Made by a program: the position numbers and the translations under genes
NCBI GenBank assembly: GCA_019914945.1
Contig: CM034100.1
Span: 1,811,209-1,875,208 of the forward strand
Source: Typha latifolia
Lineage: Eukaryota > Streptophyta > Magnoliopsida > Poales > Typhaceae
Reading direction: 5' to 3'
Length of the DNA: 64,000 bases
Shown here: positions 50,083 through 60,480 of the stretch, in pieces
How the letters are laid out: each line of letters opens with the position of its first letter
Position numbering within the stretch: the stretch's first letter is position 1
The notes under the pieces: model-generated
Database searches by the model: none
What the model was told of the DNA's origin: nothing
What the model saw: only the letters and a program-made list of their open reading frames with translations

Positions 50083-50655
50083 ATGGAATCGGAGGGCGGG
50101 AAGAATAACTCCAAACTTATCCGCGGGCCGTCCCGGTCCTTCCGCCTCCGCAACGACAGCCTCAACGCCGTCCGCCTCCGCCGCGTCTTCGACCTCTTCG
50201 ACCGCAACGGCGACGGCGTGATCACCGTCGCCGAGATCTCCCTCGCCCTCGACCGCCTCGGGCTTGGGGCCGACGCCGGTGAACTCGCTGCCACCGTCGC
50301 CGACTTCATCCCCGCCGGCCGATCCGGCCTCCGATTCGCCGACTTCGAGGCGCTCCATCGCGCCGTCGGCGACTCCCTCTTCGGCTGTCCGCCGCCGAAT
50401 TCGCCGGACGAGGAAGGAGACGAAGAGGCTGACGAGGACATGAAGGAGGCGTTCAGGGTTTTCGACGAGGACGGAGATGGGTTCATCTCGGCGGCGGAGC
50501 TCCAAGCGGTGCTCGGGAAGCTGGGGTTGCCGGAGGCGAGGAACATCGCCAGCGTTCGAGAGATGATCTGCTCCGTCGATCGGGATCAGGATGGACGGGT
50601 GGATTTCGGCGAGTTCAAGTGCATGATGCAGGGCATATCCGTCCGGGGCGCGTGA
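50083..50655 (+). CDS. Calmodulin-like protein, CML42/43 type
   Basis: An intronless 190-aa EF-hand protein. Three canonical Ca2+ loops are visible: [12 protein letters not shown] (40-51), [12 protein letters not shown] (128-139) and [12 protein letters not shown] (166-177). The second hand (about 76-87, [12 protein letters not shown]) lacks the starting Asp and is presumably inactive, as in the Arabidopsis CML42/CML43 branch. The N-terminus [22 protein letters not shown] also matches that branch. Such proteins sense cytosolic Ca2+ and regulate partners in stress and trichome signalling; the partner here is unknown. The gene is strongly GC-rich, with C or G at most third positions, unlike its neighbours. 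An acidic linker ([10 protein letters not shown]) separates the lobes. The start ATG fits a TATA element ~75 bp upstream. Confidence 0.95.
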   Translation: MESEGGKNNSKLIRGPSRSFRLRNDSLNAVRLRRVFDLFDRNGDGVITVAEISLALDRLGLGADAGELAATVADFIPAGRSGLRFADFEALHRAVGDSLFGCPPPNSPDEEGDEEADEDMKEAFRVFDEDGDGFISAAELQAVLGKLGLPEARNIASVREMICSVDRDQDGRVDFGEFKCMMQGISVRGA

Positions 50656-51614
50656 TTCCAATCATTTGATCAGTGATTGTTGTCTAAAAAATTTAATTTA
50701 GGGTCGTGATTGGATCTAGCTGTGTATGTCTTACATATCAGGGTGGTATTTGCATATATTCCTTAAACTTAACGTCCTCTCTTCCCCTTTTGTATACTAT
50801 TGTATAACGACTTTGAAGTATGGATTACGGTTTACACTTTAAGCACTCTACAAGTAACGCAAACTTTACAAAGAAGTCCTAAAAAGAAAAGGTGGTTATC
50901 CGGCCGAAGCTCATTAAAGCCTGGGCCGGCCCAAGCCCAGTAACTCCCCGTCGAACCTAAGTTGAGAATATTGTAGTTTATAAGTTCAATTATATTAGTA
51001 AGGCTATACTATTTTAAAATGATATCTTTTCAAAGAAATTAGAGAGCTTCCGAGTTCCTCTGCTTTTAAAATTTCCAGCCATTCCCCCCCGAGTTGTTTG
51101 GCTTCCTCAAATGACCAAGCAAACGACGTCATCTCTCCGTTAGGAAGATGTAAAGGCGAAGATTCATGTAGCCGTTGGATTGAGTAACGGCGATTTCACA
51201 GCCGCCCGGTTCTCACGGGACGGGTATATATGACCCCCGCCTTTACTTGCTCTTCGTTTGCCGGTTTCTATTCCAGGTTGAACGAGGCAAGTGAAGGAAA
51301 GGTAAGAGAAGACAAAAGGAGTTCTTTTTTTTTTTCCCCTTCAGGTACGAGAATGCCATGATTCTTCACTAGCATAAGTTTTATTGTAATAATTATTTTT
51401 CTTAAGTTTTGTTCTTCATAGAGAGCATTCTCTTCTAGAAATTTTCTGGTTTTAGTTAAGCATCAATTCATCTATTTTGATTGTTATCTGATAGTGTTTT
51501 GCTGTAATTTTTCTGTGTTTTCTAAATCTATTTTCTCATACTTTACGTTGAGTACTTTTGTCTTGCGGTTAAATGGCGATGTGGATATTTTTTGCAGGAA
51601 GGATCTAAGGGAGG
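50656..51614. other. CML 3' UTR, spacer, and reticulon promoter with leader intron
   Basis: A TATA-type GGGTATATATGAC lies at about 51222-51234, giving a transcription start near 51260. A leader exon ends at 51301 (GGAAAG|GTAAGAG) and a second begins at 51598 after TTTGCAG, so the 5' UTR has an intron of about 0.3 kb. The CML 3' UTR likely occupies the first 150-200 bases. No additional gene was seen. Confidence 0.55.
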
Positions 51615-53838
51615 ATGTCGGAAATTGGCGATCACCTCTCGATGGCAGAGAAGATCAGCGAGAAGATTCACGAGTACAAAGGCTCGTCATCGTCATCATC
51701 AGATTCCGAAAACGAGATACCTTCGTCTCATAATGCAAGGAAGACACGGTTGTTTGGAAGGAAAGAACCAGTGCACACTGTTCTTGGAGGAGGAAAATGT
51801 AAACATCTTTAACAATTAACACGATCATGATCTTCTTAGTTTTATATTTGTTTAGATCTCATTGCAGAATTTGCTTTTTCGATACGTTGATATCATCCAA
51901 ATCAGTTCTCTGTCTGAATCCACATTTATACGTCGATATCATGAACTCATACTGAATCAGGAAGTCTACTCATATTTACCTTTGATTTGATGGTGATAGG
52001 GATGTCAGATTTATCAACAGGGTGTTGGAAGAATGGGATTTTTGCAGCAGTTGGTTCAGAAGTAAGACAATTATATAAAGTAGAACGATGAATGAGAGGA
52101 GGAGATGATGCAGCTATCATAAGATCTTCAAAAATAGGATTGCAAAACTTAACCAGTATTTCAATTAGAAGCAGAATTAGTTTAAGTTATGAATGTTTTC
52201 AGATTTTGTGGTAGAGACTTGTGCCACTATATATTGAGTTCCTCTAAACATCGACAAATTGAAGGTGTACTAAACTAATGTATTTCATAGAAGTATTTGT
52301 GCCCATGATTTTTCTCAGAACAATAAGTTTGGCAAGAGCAACCTGAACTCAGGATCTATTTCCAACCATTTCATTTATAAAACTTTAAGGAGTTTGCATA
52401 TGTTCTTCGTCTACTTTATATGTTTGGTTGATATCCATGTGAAACTTAGTTTATGATGTTGTCTTGCTTACAGCTGCTGACATAATCTTGTGGAGAAACA
52501 AACAGATGTCGGGCAGCATGCTTGCTGGAGTTACTGTTATCTGGGTTCTCTTTGAATGGCTCGGTTATCACCTACTAACTTTTATTTGCCACTCTCTTAT
52601 ATTCATATTGGCCATATGTTTTCTTTGGTCCAATGCAGCGTCATTCGTCAACAGGTGAGAGCTCATACTCAACTTCTATTTGATTATTTTTTTTTACTCT
52701 GAATATTAATTCGTTCCAGATTAAAATTTTGGAGATCTTTCTATCTCAACTTGATGTAGGACTTATCTGGAGATTTTTTACTTATATCTGTTAATTTTTG
52801 GGAGATTTTATTCTTTTATCCGTTAATTTTTGGGTTACATTTTGGTAGCAATATTCTAATCTTAATCAACAAATTCAGGTCTCCACCCAAGTTTCCAGAG
52901 GTTATTTTGCCTGAGGACCTGTTTCTACAGATTGCTCATTCTGTAGTATACGAAACTAATGAAGCTTTTGCAACTTTCCGATACGTTGCTTCTGGAAAAG
53001 ATTTGAAGAAACTTTTGATGGTAAAGTAACATCTATTGTTTTATGTAAGCACGGTCATAAGGATCTTAGTTGGAAAATTTCTTTGCAGGTGATTGCTATC
53101 CTCTGGATCATTTCTGTGGTTGGCAGCTGGTTCAATTTCCTGACTCTTTTCTACATTCGTGAGTGCATGTTAACGTCTTGTATTTTATCTATACATCAGT
53201 TCATCTTCGATCTTTTCACATCCAACTTGGTCTTGAATGTTTGATATAATCATCTGCATCTATGTTAATTGATTGTCTTGTGACATCATAGTTCCAAAAG
53301 CTAATGTAGCAAGCAAATGATCTTCGAATCCAAGAGAATGACAAATTTTTAGATTACTTGAAATCTACGTGCATGCCAGATAAATCTTTACATACCTAAT
53401 GCTTGATTTTAGATGACAGTGTTACTGCTAAAGCAGCAGTTAATTAGTAGGTGAAATATGTTTGAATGAACTATCAGTATATTGTCAAAGCTAAAATGTT
53501 CATTGAGGTTAGCAATCTTCTTGGCTTTCAAGATCTTTACAGTTCACTTCGTTTGGTTGTTTTAGTGATTTTTGGGAATGACAAGCCTTCCTGTATTCCC
53601 TGAAGTCTGTTTGATGTTATTGATCATTTATAGGTTGCTTGTACTAAGCTCTTTTCTTTTCTCTGCAGTGTTTGTTATTGTGTACACTCTGCCAGTGTTC
53701 TATGAAAAATATGAGGATCACGTTGACACTGCAGCAGAGAAGGCAATGGTTGAGATAAATAAGCACTACGCTGTTCTGGATGAGAAAGTACTGAAGAAGA
53801 TCCCTCGTGGCCCATTTGCTGACAAGAAACAGCAGTGA
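51615..53838 (+). CDS. Reticulon-like protein B (RTNLB)
   Basis: Five exons: 51615-51798, 52474-52654, 52879-53020, 53089-53158 and 53669-53838. Phases close to 248 aa. Reticulons are ER membrane proteins whose two hydrophobic hairpins wedge into the outer leaflet and curve tubules. The N-terminal 60 residues are Ser-rich and acidic ([11 protein letters not shown]) with [17 protein letters not shown], the usual lead into the reticulon domain. The domain starts [13 protein letters not shown]. Hairpin 1 spans about residues 74-116 ([20 protein letters not shown]...), then a loop with [14 protein letters not shown]. Hairpin 2 (about 165-200) holds [21 protein letters not shown] and [16 protein letters not shown]. 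The C-terminus is Lys-rich ([14 protein letters not shown]), resembling an ER-retention tail. A 5' UTR intron lies upstream. Confidence 0.96.
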
Positions 53839-54422
53839 GAAGGATTTAATTCAATTCAGTTTGCATGACCTTTTTTGATTAAAAAAAATTCAGTTTGCAT
53901 GACCTTGCCATTTTTATTGATGGAACTATTTATTAGATCATTTATGAAGTTGGAGACATGGGAAGTTATAAGATCTAATCATTTTGTGTTCTTTTGTGGA
54001 GAATCATTCATTGGCTGTCCAACTATTAGCCTGCTTCTGAACTTCTAAAGCTGGAGAAGATAAAGAAATGCTACTTTCTCTGGAGCTAGCTTTTTTCCAT
54101 GTTCTCATATGCTGTGTTAGGAAGGTAGATTTACATTACACTTAGTTCAACATCATATTGAAATGTGAATAAATGCAACTATTAAATGGATCAGTTGTGG
54201 CTCATAAAGTGGGATAATTATAGTGGATCCATGAATCTAAGAGGACAAAGACAAAGCAGTGTATGCTGAAGTAATATCTTTATATTATAGATTAATCTGC
54301 AACTAAAACAGATTACTGCATTCATAAAACTGCAACACACTACAGAAGATCTCAAAACTTAGTTTACACTCATTTCTAGACATTAGAATTTGGAACTTGA
54401 TGAGAGATCTAGCATTGCCCAT
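53839..54422. other. 3' regions of convergent reticulon and Ycf54-like genes
   Basis: This spacer lies between two facing stop codons. It contains a short direct repeat, TTCAGTTTGCATGACCTT, at about 53857 and 53889. No coding frame is supported. Confidence 0.45.
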
Positions 54423-56209
54423 CTATGCATTGTTTTTGCTGGAGCCTGGCGGCAAAAATGGTTCCCACCACCCAGATTCATATTTGGGATATGGTGCTAC
54501 CCAGTTCTCTGGCTTCTCAAAATGTAGGTCAACAGGATTGGAAGCCAAAGCATCATCAAGAGTGTCTGCCTCAAAGTTGTCTGCTAAAACTCTGTCCAGC
54601 CGCAACTTCATGAATCTGCAAGATATTTAAATATAATTAAAAAAAGGGGATTTTTTTTCAAAAAAAATTAAAAAGAAGGGAACTGAATGGAGAAATTTGG
54701 GCATGCAAGTTTCAAATAAAAGGGAAAGTAAGGATATTCTTACCTCCAAAGGCCTCAACAAAGGATAAAAGATTTCAAAGAAGAGTATTGGAGAACACTA
54801 TTAAATCCTTGTGCCCTTTCATGCTTATTCAATTAAGACTACTCTAAGAAAAATTATATCCCTATATCTCTTCATGCCTGTTTTTTTTTACCAGTTCGAG
54901 TAATAGAATGAAATCAATTTACCTCTAAATACATGGAGAGTGGTATAATGTTACTTGCATGTGTGCCGCCGCACTTGAGGAAGCAAGGTAACTGTTAAGG
55001 CATTGTCATACAATGTGTTTTCACTACACAACAGCTTAAGATTCTAGATTAGTTGTATTATGATGATGATAAAACAATGGTTTCAACCAAGAGCAGCAGT
55101 GAGCACTATTAAATCCTTATATCTTTTAAAATCAGGAGTAACTGAGAGCAATACTAAATCCTTATATATATCTCTTCATGCCTATTGATTTCCATCAATT
55201 CAAGTAAAGAATGGCTCAAATAGACCTCTCTAATCATGCAAAGCATGTGGATAAGTGAATAAGAATCCTCGCAAGAACTTATATAGAATTTGCACTGAGA
55301 AAGAAACTAATAGATGGAACTACAAGAAGTTAGCAGAGGGTTTACGTCATCCAAGTTCCGTCGGTGGAGACGAGTGCGACGGCCGGCCGCTTCAACCGCT
55401 TGGTGATGTTAGGGAACTTATCCAAGAACTTGGGCTCTATGACGAGCCAGAAATCCTGCTCTCTTTTGCGCTCTCCAAAAAGGCGGAGCCTCTCATCCAG
55501 TTGCTCCTTGAAATGCTCCTCCTCATCCAGCATGAACTTGGCATTTGCCACAACAAAGTAGTATCTACTTGGTTTCTCCTGCAATAAGCTCTCCACAGTA
55601 TTATTACATTTCCTACGAAAAATAAATTTGGGCTTTTCTTTTACATTACAATCTTCAGAAAATGACTTAAAATTAGTGGCAAGTATTAAGTGTAAACCAA
55701 AGAATTTCTGAGAATGGTTCAAGCAAATGGAAGAATTCCTCCAAAATGGGAGATGTTTATAAAAAAGAGAAAAAATAAATAAATAAATTGCCTCCATGGA
55801 AGGAGGGAGGTGAATAAGGATCTTCAAAATGGGAAATGGTTCAGAATTTCTTCAAAGTAGAAGTGGGTTCTTCTCAAGATGCCGAATTTATGTTGAAAAC
55901 AATTGATACCAGTCAATAGAAAAATTAAAAAAAAAAATTGATCCTTTTCCCCAAAGGAAGGAGGTGGATAAGAATGCGTACAGCTTTCTCGGCTGGCTGG
56001 GAAGATCCGAGCTGATTGGATTCGACGGCGAAGGCTCTTAAAGGAGGAGAGGAGACGAACCGAAGCTGGGCTCCCCTGGTGCTGGTCCGACTATGGACCG
56101 AGCTGGGAGGAAGGAGAAGAGAAGGAGTGCCACGGGAGAAGGACCTCTCGGCTTGGCATGACACCAACCCGGCGCATGGCCTTAGAGATAGAGTCGCGGG
56201 AGCCAACAT
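54423..56209 (-). CDS. Ycf54-like chloroplast protein (chlorophyll synthesis, cyclase factor)
   Basis: Three exons, read downward: 56209-55982, 55578-55346 and 54615-54423. Phases close to 217 aa. Ycf54/LCAA partners the aerobic Mg-protoporphyrin IX monomethyl ester cyclase, which forms ring E of chlorophyll, and is needed for cyclase stability. The core reads YYFVVANAKFMLDEEEHFKEQLDER...REQDFWLVIEPKFLD, then RPAVALVSTDGTWMTFMKLRLDRV, as in cyanobacterial and plant Ycf54. About 70 N-terminal residues are rich in Ser, Arg and Ala without acidic runs, fitting a plastid transit peptide. The ATG at 56209 is preferred. An in-frame upstream ATG at 56347 would add a poly-Leu run encoded by a (TTC)n microsatellite, which more likely lies in the 5' UTR. 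Confidence 0.93.
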
Positions 56210-56254
56210 TGAAGCAAATTTGGAGGAGCAAAGATGGAAGAGGAGGAGGACGAA

Positions 56255-56292
56255 GAAGAGTAGAAGAAGAAGAAGAAGAAGAAGAAGAAGAA
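56255..56292. repeat. (GAA)n/(TTC)n microsatellite in the Ycf54 leader
   Basis: A run of AAGAAG triplets occupies about 56255-56292 on the plus strand, which is (CTT)n on the coding strand. It lies just upstream of the chosen start codon. Confidence 0.8.
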
Positions 56293-57252
56293 CCTTATCT
56301 TCACAATGTTTACACAGTATAACGCGATTCGATATTATAAGCACCAAAGGGTAAGGTAAGGTAAGGCCATGTCAGGGTCCAAGTGTGGGGTTGAGTTGGA
56401 TACTCAGGATAGCCCATGGTTTTCTCAAAGGGCTTCATAAGTACTATACCCAGAAGAATTCCAGAATTATTTTCTTGTGATAATGTGAAATCCTTAAGAT
56501 TAATAATAACTAAACAAGAAGATATGTATTTTAATATCTCTATATATTCTTCCAAATTTAATATATATACTATAAAAATCCTTAGCCGATCTCGAAAACC
56601 TTGTGCCCGAAAACCAACTAAGCAAGCACTGATTCCACTGTACAGAAAATATCAAACTCCAATACGAAGAAGCAAAAGTAATCACAACATAAGCATTCCG
56701 TATAACTAACTACAAGTATCACATGATCTTGGTCTAAGGTGACACGTGCCACGGCTCAAAGTCCCGTGGCCGTGGGACCACGATTCGGATGCTAACCCGT
56801 TAACGTGATTCGATTGATGAACTTCGATAAACAGCTCAACCAACTCCCAACAACGCAAACTACCACCGAAAACTTGACACCGACCCGTGCTCAGAGGAAC
56901 AACTTAACTTATCCTATTCCTATGAAAGAACCCAACCCCGCCCGAACTCATCCGACGTCATTGCCCAATCAAACCCCGTGATGGCGCGAAATATCCTACT
57001 AGAAACGAGCACCCGGGAACAAGCTCATCTTTCCCTCTTCTTTTTCTATATCGTATATATAACAAATCCTCAAATTGTGTATTTATCAGTCAAATTTTTT
57101 AATGTTACTGAGTAAACTTATCTAACTTTTCTTCTTTTACAATAGTATATATGTAAATAAGAAAGCTTAGAAGGGTGTTAATGCAAAAAGCAGTCCTTTA
57201 TAATAAGGTCATAGCAAACTTTTACTTCCCCTTCATTGCCACTACTAACTCC
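56293..57252. other. Divergent promoter region between Ycf54-like and LEA-2 genes
   Basis: The two genes are transcribed away from each other. A GGTAA-type short tandem (GGTAAGGTAAGGTAAGG) occurs near 56351-56367. A TATA-type run (TCGTATATATAAC) at about 57050-57062 may serve the LEA-2 gene. A GC-richer block at 56740-57020 has CACGTG-like and ACGTG words (near 56743 and 56803) that resemble ABA-response cores. No further coding exon was recognised. Confidence 0.4.
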
Positions 57253-57846
57253 ATGGACTCCGCTTGCAAGCGCCTCCACCCCGACAGCCGCCGCCGCGGC
57301 TTAATGATTGTGGTGTTATCCATACTCGCCGTAGCTCTTGTCCTCCTCGTCCTTGGCCTCACCGTCTTCCGCCCCCGCCACGCCATAACCACCGTCGATT
57401 CCGTCCGCCTAGCCGGACTCTCCGCCGGAGTGGACGTCCCCAATCTCGCCGTCGACCTCAACCTGACCCTCGCCATAACCCTAAACGCCTACAACCCCAA
57501 CCGCGTCGGATTCCGCTACAGCGAGGGCAACGCCGAGCTCTACTACCGTGGCGCCCTGGTCGGCGAGGCGGAGATCCCCCCGGGTGAGGTCGGCGCCGGC
57601 GGGACGGTGAGGACCGTCGTGGATCTCACCGTCATGGCCGGACGGCTCGCCGGCGACGCGGCGGTCTATGCTGACGTGATCTCGGGGTCGGTGCCGTTCA
57701 CGACGACGACGAGGGTTCCGGGGAGGGTAACGGTGCTCGGGGTGTTCAAGATCCACATGGTGTCGTACACGACGTGCGAGGTCACAGTGGACGTGAGTAA
57801 GCGCGCGGTGAAGAGCTCGGATTGCAGGTATAGAACCAAATTATGA
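57253..57846 (+). CDS. LEA-2 / NDR1-HIN1-like membrane protein
   Basis: An intronless 197-aa protein of the late-embryogenesis-abundant group 2 / NHL family. A basic N-terminus (KRLHPDSRRRG) precedes one membrane span (about 18-40, LMIVVLSILAVALVLLVLGL), fitting a type II signal-anchor protein. The outer part has the LEA-2 (WHy) beta-sandwich pattern, with LNLTLAITLNAYNPNRVGFRYSEG containing the diagnostic NPN. ELYYRGALVGEAEIPPGEV and a terminal ...VDVSKRAVKSSDCRYRTKL follow. Such proteins sit at the plasma membrane or plasmodesmata and are linked to defence and dehydration responses; the specific role here is unknown. Third positions are very GC-rich. The ATG in CCATGG at 57253 is preferred over an in-frame ATG at 57175, which would add 26 residues before the basic segment. 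Confidence 0.92.
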   Translation: MDSACKRLHPDSRRRGLMIVVLSILAVALVLLVLGLTVFRPRHAITTVDSVRLAGLSAGVDVPNLAVDLNLTLAITLNAYNPNRVGFRYSEGNAELYYRGALVGEAEIPPGEVGAGGTVRTVVDLTVMAGRLAGDAAVYADVISGSVPFTTTTRVPGRVTVLGVFKIHMVSYTTCEVTVDVSKRAVKSSDCRYRTKL

Positions 57847-60480
57847 GATTTGGGGAAAAAATTTTGAGTTAAAAAGGTAGTCTCTCTTTTGTTTTTTGAA
57901 TCGTGTACTTGATTGTGAATGACAAAGATCAAAATTTCCCACTCGTTACGTTTATTGTTGGTTGGGATTGTTAATTTCAACTTAAAATAGTCTTCTGTCA
58001 TCAAGCTTCCTTTGACTACTAGATCTTTTGAGGACTGGAAGTGTCTTTATTAGCTTCCTTTCTCTGGCTAGCTGAAGTGTTGCATTTTCTTAATTTTTTT
58101 GGTTGCCATATTGGTGAAATTTTCTCACTTTTTTTTTTTGCGGTAATTTGATTACCACAAGACGAAGAAGTCTCCCCCCTTTCAGTGGAGTTGCTTGAAT
58201 GTGAAAGCTGTCTCAAAGCTTTAAGAGGCCTCTATGTAGGTTGTTGGATTTCAGAATAACTCAAGAGGTGGCACTTTGCTCTTCATAAAGTCTGTTGGGT
58301 ATCCAGACGTAACTTATACGCAGAAACACCACTCATCACATACCAGTTTCACTCGCTCTTGAAGCCAAAGATAGATATCTTCTGGTCTCTGGATCGAGAG
58401 AACTACTCATAAAAATTTACCTTTGTCTTTTCAATGAAGGCGGTGAGATACTGATATAAAAAAAGAATGAACCGTCTGAGAAGATCTGCAAACCACTACA
58501 ACTACCCGACCGTCCACAAATGTAATCCATTTCACGCCAGTAGTTAGTTAGAAGGCCGCCATCATTACACCAAATCTAGCATTTGGCTCGAAGATTAAAC
58601 AATCTATAAAGTGGTCCCAAGTATTAACAAATCCCACTTCCTCAACAGCCCTCCTGTTTCTTCTTGGACTCCAGAGCCTCCGTTTCATGATTTCCCGAAA
58701 TTGACGCTTCCGTCGCTTTCCCTAGCGGGTTGCTTTATGGAAATTTATCAAAAACACCTCCATTTTACTTATTATTTTCCTCATCCTATCATATATATAT
58801 ACATATATATATATATATTTACCTTAACAATAGCTAAGACAATATTTCATTACTTTTAAAAATAAAAATACTGATTTAAAATTATTCCATTATAAGCAGC
58901 TTAAATTCAGGGGAAAAAAAATTTGAACTGCAGACGGTGACTTTCCGGTCAATACTAAGCAATAGAGGGGGCTTTTTGTAAAATTATAGCTCATTTAACG
59001 TACTACACCATAGTGGTGTAAGAATAATTACTGGGATGCTATAGAGGCAATTGCGTCATTTCGTGCGCTATTTATACTCCCGCTCGTACTTTCTCCTTTT
59101 TATTCCTCGTCTCTCTCTCTCTCAAGGTGGCTTTTGCTCACTGCTCACCTCTCTCTTTAGGAAATCTTATCTATATCCTGCCTTTAATTTTTTTCGGAAG
59201 CCATTCGATCGAGAGGAGAAGCAGAAGCGAGTAGTTAGGGATTTCTCGGAAGGGATCTGGTAATCTCCCTTGCTTGTCTTCTAGGATTGTGTGGTAGCTT
59301 TTTGTTTCTACTACTTCGATTGAGACGTGAGGCTGTTGTCGGTGGTGGACTTTATCTTCTACGATTTGGTCCATCCCTTGTTATGGTAGGCGAATTGGGC
59401 AATGCGAGCTAGATCTTGGTGTTTTTGTGTCGTTTGATTTGGTTTAGGGATCGGCTCTGGTTCGCGTTTGATCTTGGGGAAAAAAACAAGTGTTTTGATG
59501 TTCCGGTTTTGCTTTGTTTGATTTGGTTTAATTAGTAGATTGAGGGTGATGATGGGTTATTTTTGTTTTTGTTCGATTAACTTTTGGAGTTATGAGTGCT
59601 AGATTTGGGGATGGAAGGAGCTGGATTTTGGGATTGAATTGCTAAAGATCTGAACCTTCTTTTCTTTACCTGGAAGGTAAAACCTATGGCCTTTTAGTTT
59701 TTACCTTTCTCTAGATTTGTCGGTAGGAGTTGCTATATTTATATTTTTGGTAAAAGACGTCTCAACTTTCGTACTTAAATATCAGCATTGTTTGCTTCAA
59801 TAGAGAAATCTGAGATCAGATTTGTTTTATTTCTTTTCTGCGGATCTTAGAGTTTTTTTTTCCTCTTTTTTGAGTTGTAGTGCACAGGAATTGAAACAAT
59901 AAAACCAGGAAGATAGTTTGCTTCTCATTCTGAAAAATTTATCTTTATCTTTAGTGGATGGGGTTGATGCCTTATAACCTTTTCCGTTGCTTTTCCAGCG
60001 TAATAATGTTCAGTGTGATAAAGGTCAGAAAATCACCTGAGCCTGAGGGGAATTAGTAGTTACCTATTGTTTCCTTGATCTCTGGTCATCTGTTAAATTA
60101 GGTCGATATTGTAAACCTGATTTAGTGATTCAGAGATCAGTTGGTTTTTGCATGCTTCTTTCTTTTCAGCTGGCATATGGAGGTAATTTTCAGTTAACTA
60201 ATTCAGTAAACTCAGCTGGTGGACTGCTTTTAGAATGTGCAATTCTAAGAAGTTGCATAATGAGCATATTTGCCAAATTCTTTTGGATAGATGCTTTATC
60301 TGTGAGGATGGTTCATTATGAATAAGGGATTCAGATGATGTTTCTTCTGCCCGCAATGCAGGTTTACATATGCATCTATCATAAAGTTGTGCTGAAGCAG
60401 AACTTTGTTAGAGACAATTAAAGGGAGTATGAAAAATTCTGCTTTTTGATATTTAACTGTTCTCCTGCAACGTAACAAAA
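57847..60480. other. Spacer, promoter and 5' leader of the CIP7-like gene
   Basis: No coding exon was found. A (TA)n tract is at about 58792-58820. A CT-rich initiator region (TCTCTCTCTCTCTC) at about 59110-59124 suggests the transcription start. The leader exon probably ends at ATCTG|GTAATC near 59259. Acceptors such as CAATGCAG near 60361 could close the leader intron before the ATG at 60481. Small open frames at 59051-59263 and 60125-60325 lie in the leader or intron. Confidence 0.45.

Noticed and set aside
50004..50661. Two long minus-strand frames (180 and 205 codons) over the CML gene
   Set aside because: They are antisense shadows caused by high GC. The plus strand has clear EF-hand loops.
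57264..57587. 107-codon plus-strand Pro/Arg frame inside the LEA-2 gene
   Set aside because: It is a frame-shifted shadow of the LEA-2 coding region with no domain.
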